From positions 1 through 58,454 of the forward strand of contig CAIOFV010000110.1 in assembly GCA_903857665.1 (NCBI GenBank): a stretch of DNA of 58,454 nucleotides. Reading direction: 5' to 3'. Shown piece after piece: positions 51,832-58,454 of the stretch (positions are counted from its first letter, which is position 1; the number at the start of each line of letters is the position of its first letter). The translations under genes were made by a program, and so were the position numbers. Source of the DNA: an uncultured Myxococcales bacterium (GTDB lineage: Bacteria > Myxococcota_A > UBA9042 > DTJE01). The notes under the pieces were generated by a model. That model was given only the letters and a program-made list of their open reading frames with translations. It was not told where the DNA came from and made no database searches.

Positions 51832-52731
51832 TCACTCGTCCAGGAGGCGCCTGAGCGCCGCGTCCGACGATGCCCATTCCTCGTCCACGCGGACGAACAG
51901 TTTCAGCATGACCTTGCGTTCCATCAGCCCTTCCAGGTCGATGCGCGCCTCGGTCCCGATCTTCTTCAGCATCGACCCGCCCCGGCCGATCACGATGGCC
52001 TTCTGCGAGGACCGCTCCACGTGGATGGTCATCTCGATCGTCACGGCCAGCGGAGGCTCGGGCTCGGTGAAGGTGTCGATGGTCACGGCGGTCGAGTACG
52101 GGATTTCCTTCCGGGTGTTCAGGGTCAGCTTCTCGCGCACGATTTCCGTGGCCAGGAAGCGAAGGGACCGATCCGAGAGTTCGTCCTCGGGGTACAGCGC
52201 GGGACCTACGGGCAGGCGCTTGACCACCTCGGCCACCAGTTCGTCCAGGCCGTCACCGGTCACCGCGCTGATCGGGATGATGGTGTCGAAACCGGCCTGG
52301 ATCCCGTAGGCCTCCATCAAGGGCAGCAGCGAGGGCTTGTCCAGCAGGTCGATCTTGTTGATCGCCAGCACGGTGGGCTTGCCCGCGTCGCGCACGCGGT
52401 CCAGGACCAGCTTGTCTTCCTGCAGGCAGTGGGCCGCCTTCGAGGCGTCCGTCATCACCAGGACCACGTCGGCGTCGGCCAGGGCCGCATCCGCCACGGC
52501 CATCATGCGGCGGTTCAGCGGCTTCGGCGGCTGGTGGATGCCGGGGATGTCCTGGAACAGGATCTGGGACCCCGGGCCCGTCAGGATGCCCAGGATGCAG
52601 TCCCGCGTCGTCTGGGGTTTCGGCGTGACGATCGCGATCTTCGCCCCCAGCAGCCTGTTCAGCAGCGTGGACTTGCCCACGTTGGGGCGCCCCGCGATCG
52701 CTACGACGCCGCACCGGTGCTCTTCGCTCAT
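51832..52731 (-). CDS. era: GTPase Era
   Basis: A 299-residue essential GTPase that binds 16S rRNA in 30S assembly. The G domain shows GRPNVGKSTLLNRLLGAKIA, QDIPGIHQPPKPLN (DxPG), NKIDLL (NKxD) and a C-terminal KH domain (IVIGRGGSMLKKIGTEARID). Its ATG overlaps the prmC stop (ATGA). Confidence 0.97.
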   Translation of the reverse strand: MSEEHRCGVVAIAGRPNVGKSTLLNRLLGAKIAIVTPKPQTTRDCILGILTGPGSQILFQDIPGIHQPPKPLNRRMMAVADAALADADVVLVMTDASKAAHCLQEDKLVLDRVRDAGKPTVLAINKIDLLDKPSLLPLMEAYGIQAGFDTIIPISAVTGDGLDELVAEVVKRLPVGPALYPEDELSDRSLRFLATEIVREKLTLNTRKEIPYSTAVTIDTFTEPEPPLAVTIEMTIHVERSSQKAIVIGRGGSMLKKIGTEARIDLEGLMERKVMLKLFVRVDEEWASSDAALRRLLDE

Positions 52732-53618
52732 GGACCGACTCCTTCAAGGGACTTCCTGGCCAGGAACCCCCGCACCGTTCGCCCGATGTCCGGGAGGGGA
52801 TCGACGGCGAGGGCCCCGAAGCGCTTGCGCAGCAGGGCCTCGACGCGCGCAGTCTGTGCAGGCGTGCCCGTTTCGATCACCAGCGCGCCGCCCGGCCGCA
52901 GGCGCGTCCACGCCTCGTCGGCCAGGCGCGACGTGTGCAGGGTGCCCAGGGGCCCCGAAAACAGCGCCAGTGCGGGCTCGAAGTCCCGCGCCGAGGTGTC
53001 CAGCAGGTTGCGCTCGTCCTCGGCGACGTAGGGCGGATTGGACACCACGAGGTCCAGCCCCGCGTCGGCCGGCACCCCTGCGAGGAGGTCCGAGCGGTCG
53101 ATCCGGACGCGGTCGCCCAGGCCCAGGGCCCCGATGTTCCGCGCGGCGACCTCCAGGGCGGCCTCCGAGATATCCAGGGCCAGCACGTGGGCAGCCGGGC
53201 AGGCTGCGGCGATCGCGCAGGCGATGGCCCCGCTACCGGTGCCGACATCCACCACCTGGGGCGCGTCCAGGGCCTCCGACGTCAGCCATTCGAGGGCCGC
53301 GTCGACGATCGTTTCGGTTTCGGGCCTGGGGACCAGCACCGCCGGGGTCACGATCAGCTCGACGCCGTGGAACTCGCGACGGCCGCGCAGGTACGCGACC
53401 GGCTCACCCTTCGCCCGCCGCCGCACCAGGTCGCGCAGGCGGTCCGCTTCCACCGGCGTCAGGGGGCGCTCGGGGGACAGGTAGAGGTCCAGGCGCCGGA
53501 TCCCCAGGGCCTCGGCGGCCAGCAACTCGGTGTCGAGGCGAGGGGACTCGCAGCCCTTTTCGCCCAGCCACTTGATCGTCTTGCCGAGGACGTCGCGAAC
53601 GGTCAGGACGCCACCCAC
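52728..53618 (-). CDS. prmC: peptide chain release factor N5-glutamine methyltransferase
   Basis: A 296-residue SAM-dependent methyltransferase modifying the GGQ glutamine of release factors. An N-terminal helical domain (LGEKGCESPRLDTELLAAEA; GEPVAYLRGRREFHG) precedes the catalytic domain with VLVPRPETE, VDVGTGSGAIACAIA and the NPPY motif. The GTG start at 53618 follows AGGGAGG. It follows thiE by one nt and overlaps era. Confidence 0.96.
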   Translation of the reverse strand: MGGVLTVRDVLGKTIKWLGEKGCESPRLDTELLAAEALGIRRLDLYLSPERPLTPVEADRLRDLVRRRAKGEPVAYLRGRREFHGVELIVTPAVLVPRPETETIVDAALEWLTSEALDAPQVVDVGTGSGAIACAIAAACPAAHVLALDISEAALEVAARNIGALGLGDRVRIDRSDLLAGVPADAGLDLVVSNPPYVAEDERNLLDTSARDFEPALALFSGPLGTLHTSRLADEAWTRLRPGGALVIETGTPAQTARVEALLRKRFGALAVDPLPDIGRTVRGFLARKSLEGVGP

Positions 53619-53619
53619 C

Positions 53620-54285
53620 TCAGCCTCCCTGTCCGGCCGGCACCGCGGCGGCGAAGGCAGCCACCGCGCGTCGTGTCCGGGCCTGGACTTCGCCGTCCAC
53701 CAGGAGGTCCGCGATCATCGCGATCCCGGAAGCGCCGGCGGCGCGGGCCTCGGCCACGTCCGCCAGCGTAATCCCGCCGATGGCCACCACCGGCAGGCTC
53801 GTGGCCTCGCAGGCCTTCCGCAGGCCGTCGAGGCCCAGGGCGGGGCGTCCGGTGACCTTGGTCGTGGATGCGAAGATCGGCCCGACGCCGATGTAGTCCG
53901 GCCCATCGTCGGCCGCGCGTTCCGCCTGTCCGACCGAGTGGGTCGAGAACCCCGCGATCCGGGGCCCGCGCCCGCCGTCCTCGAGGATTCGCCGCGCATC
54001 GGCGACGGACAGATCCTCGTCGCCCAGGTGCACACCGTCGGCGTCGGTGACCCGGGCCACGTCGGCCCGATCGTTGACCAGCAGCACTGCATCGCAGGGG
54101 AGGGCAGCGCGCACCGCGCGGACCAGGCGCGCGAACGCCCCGCCTGGAAGGTCCTTCGCGCGCACCTGGAAGACCTTCACGCCTTCGGCCGCCATGGCCG
54201 CCGCGGCCTCCGGCAGACGGGCCGGCGCCAGGATCCCCGCGTCCAGGATTCCGTAGATGCCCAGCGGCGACGGGAGGCGTGTCAC
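53620..54285 (-). CDS. thiE: thiamine-phosphate synthase
   Basis: A 221-residue TIM-barrel enzyme joining the thiazole and pyrimidine phosphates. VLLVNDRADVARVTDADGVH, GIGPIFASTTK-type IGVGPIFASTT and VVAIGGITLADV are diagnostic. The GTG at 54285 overlaps the stop of the dus gene (GTGA). No other thi gene is present in the window. Confidence 0.93.
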   Translation of the reverse strand: MTRLPSPLGIYGILDAGILAPARLPEAAAAMAAEGVKVFQVRAKDLPGGAFARLVRAVRAALPCDAVLLVNDRADVARVTDADGVHLGDEDLSVADARRILEDGGRGPRIAGFSTHSVGQAERAADDGPDYIGVGPIFASTTKVTGRPALGLDGLRKACEATSLPVVAIGGITLADVAEARAAGASGIAMIADLLVDGEVQARTRRAVAAFAAAVPAGQGG

Positions 54286-55397
54286 ATCTCCTCCGTCGGC
54301 AGATCGTCGTCGGGCTGGGGGCCTTCCAGCGGAGGCAGCCGCTCCTCGTCCTCGAGCACCTGCCGGATCGCGGCCATCAACGTCCCCCGGGACCCGACCT
54401 CGGCCAGGTTCCGGCGCAGCGCGACGGCCCCACGCATCCCCCGCGCGTACCGTGCGAGGTGCTTGCGGAACATCTTCGCGGCCAGCCGGTCGTCGTCGCC
54501 GAGGTCCTCGGACAGGAGGTCGTAGTGGCGCATCACCGTGCGCAGCCACGCCTGCCCGACCGCGCGCCCGGGTACCACCGGCTCGCCCCTCCAGGCCGCC
54601 AGAAGGCCGCTGAATATCCAGGGGTTGCCCATGGCGCCCCGGCCGACCATGACCCCGTCGCACCCGGTCGTCGCCATCATCCGGATCCCGTCGGCCGCCG
54701 TGAGGACGTCGCCGTTGCCGATGACCGGGATGGATACCAGCGACTTCAGTTTCGTGATGTGGTTCCAGTCCGAGGACCCCCGGAAGCCCTGGGTCCGCGT
54801 CCGCGGATGCAGCGTCAACGCGGCGATGCCGCAGTCCGTCGCGATCTGCGCGATCTCCTCCAGCACGATGTGGCCGGTGGTGGGGCCCGACCGCACCTTG
54901 AGGGTCACCGGGCACGAGACCGCGGCCTTCACTTCCTTCAGGATGCGTTCGAGCAGCATCAGGTCGGACAGGAGGGCGGACCCGGCGCCGCCGTTGGTCA
55001 CCTTTCGCGAGGGGCAGCCGGCGTTCACGTCCACGATGTCCGCGCCGGCCTCTTCGGCCATGGCGGCTCCCTGGGCCATCACCTCGGGCTTGCTGCCCTC
55101 GATCTGCACCGCGATCGGGTGATCGTCGGGCCGGCACTTCACGCGGCGACGGGCGTCGGTCGCCCCGAAGGTCAACGCGATGGCCGGGATCATTTCGGAA
55201 AAGCAGAGGCCCGCCCCGTTTTCGCGGCACATGGTTCGCCAGGGGTAGTCCGAGTAGCTGTCAAGCGGCGCGGCCACGAAGGGGTTGCGGGCCAGAAGGG
55301 CGCGGATATCCAGGCCGCTGGCGCGCGACGGCGAAGGCGCATCCTGGCGCGTTCGAAGGGACGACGGGGAGGACGTAGGGCTCCTTTCCGGCCGCAA
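54282..55397 (-). CDS. dusB: tRNA-dihydrouridine synthase
   Basis: An FMN enzyme reducing uridines in tRNA D-loops, 371 residues as drawn. PFVAAPLDSYSDYPWR, IVDVNAGCPSRKVTNGGAGS (catalytic Cys in CPS), LTLHPRTRTQGFRGSSDWNH and IPVIGNGDVLTAADG are the family signature. The start is uncertain: TTG at 55397 gives a long Ser/Arg-rich leader and no ATG or GTG lies closer to the conserved region. The DusB subgroup call rests on overall similarity. Confidence 0.9.
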   Translation of the reverse strand: MRPERSPTSSPSSLRTRQDAPSPSRASGLDIRALLARNPFVAAPLDSYSDYPWRTMCRENGAGLCFSEMIPAIALTFGATDARRRVKCRPDDHPIAVQIEGSKPEVMAQGAAMAEEAGADIVDVNAGCPSRKVTNGGAGSALLSDLMLLERILKEVKAAVSCPVTLKVRSGPTTGHIVLEEIAQIATDCGIAALTLHPRTRTQGFRGSSDWNHITKLKSLVSIPVIGNGDVLTAADGIRMMATTGCDGVMVGRGAMGNPWIFSGLLAAWRGEPVVPGRAVGQAWLRTVMRHYDLLSEDLGDDDRLAAKMFRKHLARYARGMRGAVALRRNLAEVGSRGTLMAAIRQVLEDEERLPPLEGPQPDDDLPTEEM

Positions 55398-55477
55398 CCC
55401 GCACGAGGGCGGACAGGCGGCCCGAGTATCGGAACGGCAGGCCGCCCGCGAGAGTCACGACCCGTCCCGGACGCGGT

Positions 55478-55717
55478 CTAGTCCACGATCGAGGCGAGAT
55501 CGAGGCCACGCTTGCGGGCGTAGGCCACCAACCCGAGCTTCGTGATTGTACGGATGGCCCGCGTCGAAAGCGAGAGGCGGACGAAACGCCCGAGCTCCTC
55601 GACCCAGATCCGCTTGGACTGCACGTTCGGGTGCTGCCAGCGCTTGGTGCGATTGTTCGCATGCGACACGTTCATCGCGGGGATCCGGCGCTTGCCGGTA
55701 ATCACGCACTTCGCCAT
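55478..55717 (-). CDS. rpmB: 50S ribosomal protein L28
   Basis: A 79-residue ribosomal protein: MAKCVITGKRRIPAMNVSHA, then NRTKRWQHPNVQ and VRLSLSTRAIRTITKLG, as expected. GGGAGG precedes the ATG. It leads the minus-strand run rpmB, dus, thiE, prmC, era. Confidence 0.97.
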   Translation of the reverse strand: MAKCVITGKRRIPAMNVSHANNRTKRWQHPNVQSKRIWVEELGRFVRLSLSTRAIRTITKLGLVAYARKRGLDLASIVD

Positions 55718-55746
55718 GGTTCATCCTCCCAGGACAAGGGCGGCGT

Positions 55747-55775
55747 AATTTAACCGAAGCCGGGGAAGGCGTCAA
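55747..55775 (-). promoter_or_regulatory. sigma-70-like promoter for rpmB
   Basis: On the minus strand TTGACG (55775-55770), 17 nt, TAAATT (55752-55747), 30 nt ahead of rpmB. Confidence 0.6.
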
Positions 55776-55836
55776 CTGCCGTTGTGAGGTGACGGGGACG
55801 AGGCCGGTCCCGGCGTGCATGGTACAATGCCGCGCG

Positions 55837-56613
55837 ATGATGCGACGGCTCGCCACGAACGTGCTGGGACAGGTGCTGGGCCTGATGGAGGGCCTCGGCT
55901 CGGCCCTGATCCTCCTGTGGGAGGCCCTTCTGTGGCTGTTCCGGCCGCCGTTCCGCTGGCGGCTGTTCTTCCAGTCCATGGAGTTCATCGGCGCCGGATC
56001 GCTGTTCATCGTGATCCTGACCGGCCTGTTCACGGGCATGGTCTTCGCGGTCCAGACCATCCACACCTTCCGCCTGTTCAACGCGGAAACGCTGGTCGGC
56101 TCCGTGGTTTCGCTGGCCCTGATGCGCGAGCTGGCGCCCGTGCTGACGTCGCTGATGGTCACGGCCCGCGTGGGATCGGCCATCGCGACCGAGCTGGGGA
56201 CCATGCGCGTCACGGAGCAGGTGGACGCCCTGTACACCATGGCGGTGAACCCGGTGCAGTACCTGGTGACGCCGCGCATCGTCGCCGGGATCGTGATGCT
56301 CCCGATCCTGACGGGGTTCTGCGACCTGGTGGGCATCGGGGGCGCTTACTACGTCAGCGTGAACCTGATGGGCGTCGATGGCGGCATGTTCCTGGACAAG
56401 ATCCGGATGTATGCCGACTCGTGGGACGTGGTTTCAGGCCTGATCAAGGCGTCGGTCTTCGGGCTGCTCCTGACGCTGGTCGGGTGCTACAAGGGGCTCA
56501 ATGCGTCCGGGGGTGCCCGGGGTGTGGGCCTGGCGACCACACAGAGCGTCGTCCTGTCGTCCATCCTGATCCTGGTCGTGGACTACTTCCTGACGCTCCT
56601 CCTCTACCACTGA
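55837..56613 (+). CDS. MlaE/YrbE-family ABC permease (lipid asymmetry)
   Basis: A 258-residue polytopic permease of the MlaE (DUF140) family, moving phospholipids across the envelope. FTGMVFAVQTIHTFR, LMRELAPVLTSLMVTARVGS and IATELGTMRVTEQVDAL are the diagnostic core, ending SSILILVVDYFLTLLLY. TACAAT at 55823-55828 is a good -10 only 8 nt before the ATG, suggesting a leaderless or very short leader transcript. No mlaF or mlaD follows in the window, as the next gene is unrelated. Confidence 0.9.
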   Translation: MMRRLATNVLGQVLGLMEGLGSALILLWEALLWLFRPPFRWRLFFQSMEFIGAGSLFIVILTGLFTGMVFAVQTIHTFRLFNAETLVGSVVSLALMRELAPVLTSLMVTARVGSAIATELGTMRVTEQVDALYTMAVNPVQYLVTPRIVAGIVMLPILTGFCDLVGIGGAYYVSVNLMGVDGGMFLDKIRMYADSWDVVSGLIKASVFGLLLTLVGCYKGLNASGGARGVGLATTQSVVLSSILILVVDYFLTLLLYH

Positions 56614-56661
56614 AGCAGCCTGACGCGCTACGGCCGCCAGAGTTTCCGCGGCCATCCTTCC

Positions 56662-56691
56662 TTGCCAATGCTCGCGCGAACAAGGTATCCT
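56662..56691 (+). promoter_or_regulatory. promoter for the terminal Cys-rich lipoprotein gene
   Basis: TTGCCA at 56662-56667, 18 nt, TATCCT at 56686-56691; ATG at 56720. Confidence 0.55.
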
Positions 56692-56719
56692 GACCCCGTT
56701 CCGGGGGTTGGAGGTCGGG

Positions 56720-58454
56720 ATGCGCGCGACGGCACGGTTGAACCAGTCGGTCCTCGCGATTGCGATGGCGTGGGCGATGGCCTGCGGAGGCGGTGGAAGC
56801 GGCACCGACGATGGCGTTCGGGACGTTCGGGATCTGGCGGACGTATCGGAGGTGCCGACTGACGCGCCGCTGGATTCCCTTTCCGACGTCCCCGAGGTTT
56901 CCGTCGATGCCCCCGACGCTCTGGACGCCCTGACCGAGGAAGTCTCCGGGGCAGAATGCACGAAGGCCAACGTCGATGCCCAGTGCGCCGCGACGTGCAA
57001 GGACTTGGGGCCGTGCCAGAAGTGCTCGTGCAACACGGACGCCAACGGCGGCACCTGCGAGGTCGTCGATTGGCCGGACGAAACGAATTGCGACGATGGC
57101 GACGCCTGCACCACGGGCGACAAGTGCGCGGGCGGAGCGTGCGTCGCGGGCACCTCGATCTGCGAGTGCTTGAAGGACGCGGACTGCGCGCTGCGGGAAG
57201 ACGGCGACCTTTGCAACGGTACGCTGGCCTGCGACCGGGTCCAGTTCCCCTTCACGTGCAAGGTGAAGGTTTCCACGATCGTCAAGTGCGACACGGTCGG
57301 CAACACCTTCTGCATGACGAACCAGTGCGCCCCTGCCACCGGTGTGTGCTCGCCGATGCCTGCCCACACGGGCGAAGCGTGCGCGGCCGCGAACCAGTGC
57401 ATCGTGACGGCGGAATGCAAGGACGGGGCCTGCACCAGTACCCTCGACAGGGATTGCGACGACGGCAACCCCTGCGTCAAGGCGAATTGCGACACGACGC
57501 TGGGATGCGTGCGTGTTCCGAACAGCGATCCCTGCGACGACGGCAATCCCTGCACAGTGGGCGACCAGTGCGCCGGAGGCGTCTGCCGTTCGGGAGCGCC
57601 GAAGGCCTGCGATGACGGCCTGTTCTGCAACGGCGTGGAATCCTGCGACCCGACGAAGGCCGAAGGCTGCGTGGCCGGGACGCCGCCGGCATGCAATGAC
57701 CACAGCATCTGCACGGACGATTCGTGCAACGAAACGCTGAAGGCGTGCGTGTACGCGAGGCGTGCGGACACGCTGGAGGGGCCGCGAGGTTCGCCCACCT
57801 GCTCCGACGGCATCGACAACGATTGCGACGGGCTGACGGACGCGGCGGACCCCAAGTGCAGCTTCGGCCTGGGCTCGGTGGACCCGACCACCGGCCCTGC
57901 GACCGGGGGGACGGTGGTGACGCTGACGGGGCCATACCTCAGCCTCGCCACGAAGGTGTTCGTCGATGAGATCGACACAGCGTTCGCATTGACGGCGGCG
58001 GGAACCATCGAGGTCACCATGCCGCCCCACGCCCAGGGCTTCGTGGGCTTCCGGGTCCAGGCGGACCTGATTTCGACCTCCCTTCCCCTGGCGTTCCGGT
58101 ACGTGGCTCGCAGCGAGGACCCGAACGTGACGGCCGCCCTGTTGGGGCCGCTCGGCCTGGCGACGATGGAGGAAGGCGATGTGTCGCCCGCGTACCAGGC
58201 CGAGGTCACCGTTCCCGGCGTGACGGACATCGCGCAGCCCGATCCGACGGCCATCCTGGGTCAGTTCGGGTTCGGCCTGCGCGGCACCAACCCGTGGGAA
58301 GATCCGTCCTGGCGATTCACGGACGCCGTCGGGGCGGCGACCGGCCTGGGGTCGCTGGAGTTCACCGGTTCCTTCACGGTAGCGGTTGGCGGCTACCTCG
58401 ACGTCGCGGCGCGGTTCTCGCTGGATGGAGGCGCGACCTGGGTATACGCCGACC
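56720..58454 (+). CDS. Cys-rich lipoprotein with IPT/TIG domain (3' truncated by window end)
   Basis: An exported protein open to the end of the window (578 residues seen). The signal has a lipobox MAC (Cys22) and then an Asp/Val/Pro-rich linker. Residues about 75-360 are Cys-dense with CDDGNPC(T/V) and CxGxxCxGG repeats like those in the 141 product. One MopE-like motif (CSDGIDNDCDGLTD, near residue 362) precedes an IPT/TIG domain (SVDPTTGPATGGTVVTLTGP) and further beta-rich sequence. RBS GGAGG lies before the ATG. No ORF on the other strand here is convincing. Confidence 0.85.
   Translation, partial: MRATARLNQSVLAIAMAWAMACGGGGSGTDDGVRDVRDLADVSEVPTDAPLDSLSDVPEVSVDAPDALDALTEEVSGAECTKANVDAQCAATCKDLGPCQKCSCNTDANGGTCEVVDWPDETNCDDGDACTTGDKCAGGACVAGTSICECLKDADCALREDGDLCNGTLACDRVQFPFTCKVKVSTIVKCDTVGNTFCMTNQCAPATGVCSPMPAHTGEACAAANQCIVTAECKDGACTSTLDRDCDDGNPCVKANCDTTLGCVRVPNSDPCDDGNPCTVGDQCAGGVCRSGAPKACDDGLFCNGVESCDPTKAEGCVAGTPPACNDHSICTDDSCNETLKACVYARRADTLEGPRGSPTCSDGIDNDCDGLTDAADPKCSFGLGSVDPTTGPATGGTVVTLTGPYLSLATKVFVDEIDTAFALTAAGTIEVTMPPHAQGFVGFRVQADLISTSLPLAFRYVARSEDPNVTAALLGPLGLATMEEGDVSPAYQAEVTVPGVTDIAQPDPTAILGQFGFGLRGTNPWEDPSWRFTDAVGAATGLGSLEFTGSFTVAVGGYLDVAARFSLDGGATWVYAD

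Noticed and set aside
56434..58254. A 606-codon minus-strand frame across the terminal lipoprotein gene
   Set aside because: The plus strand encodes a signal peptide, MopE-like motif and IPT domain with its own promoter; the minus frame has Ser/Pro-rich sequence without motifs.

Overview
The window is GC-rich chromosomal DNA, nearly fully coding, from what looks like an uncultured member of the Myxococcota or a close deltaproteobacterial relative. The inference rests on content: a gliding-motility-like Glt gene set (CglF/GltF, an FHA protein with an AgmX/PglI C-terminal domain, large TPR proteins), a DUF6178-like protein, many Cys-rich lipoproteins with Asp/Thr/Val/Pro linkers and MopE-like motifs, a eukaryotic-type Ser/Thr kinase, several two-component and c-di-GMP proteins, and a type A RNase P RNA. 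There is no insertion sequence, phage gene, CRISPR array or replication origin; it reads as a core chromosome segment with surface and signalling loci.

Layout. 0.1-14.6 kb: Cys-rich lipoprotein, ECF sigma/anti-sigma pair, DUF6178-like protein, large GT39-type glycosyltransferase, prepilin peptidase, HEAT-repeat lipoproteins, and a metalloprotease-propeller-barrel protein. 14.3-18.7 kb: small lipoprotein, OppA-type binding protein, RraA, tRNA-Leu(GAG), two small lipoproteins and a class II aldolase. 18.7-22.7 kb (minus): asnS, Ser/Thr kinase, proC and a metal exporter in one tight operon. 23.0-32.0 kb: the Glt-like envelope cluster of five genes. 32.0-33.3 kb: pyrC. 33.5-39.0 kb: a three-gene signalling operon (REC-histidine kinase; PilZ fused to a PhcB-like methyltransferase; six-TM hybrid kinase with a second kinase core) that resembles a rearranged phcBSR quorum-sensing locus. 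39.1-42.0 kb: Cys-rich lipoproteins and a membrane protein. 42.0-45.0 kb (minus): lipoprotein, GspF/PilC, rnpB and a regulator-like protein. 45.1-49.9 kb: degenerate NlpC/P60-like lipoprotein, the rpoZ-lipoprotein-tmk operon, EF-hand-like lipoprotein, a P-loop/dCMP deaminase fusion and a small CxxC protein. 49.9-55.7 kb (minus): rpmB, dus, thiE, prmC, era and a diguanylate cyclase. 55.8-58.5 kb: MlaE-like permease and a Cys-rich/IPT lipoprotein running off the end.

How the genes fit together. Housekeeping genes (asnS, proC, pyrC, rpoZ, tmk, era, prmC, thiE, dus, rpmB, rnpB, tRNA-Leu) alternate with envelope and signalling loci. Several recognisable -35/-10 pairs (TTGACA-like, 17-18 nt, TAnnnT) sit upstream of operons on both strands, so a standard sigma-70 promoter grammar applies. 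The most notable locus is the PhcB-like operon: a putative fatty-acid methyl-ester signal synthase carrying a PilZ-like domain, co-transcribed with a CqsS/PhcS-like six-TM kinase fused to receiver and second kinase modules, placed next to a Glt-like surface machine and in the same window as a GGDEF cyclase. All functional calls are from reading the sequence; no database search was run.
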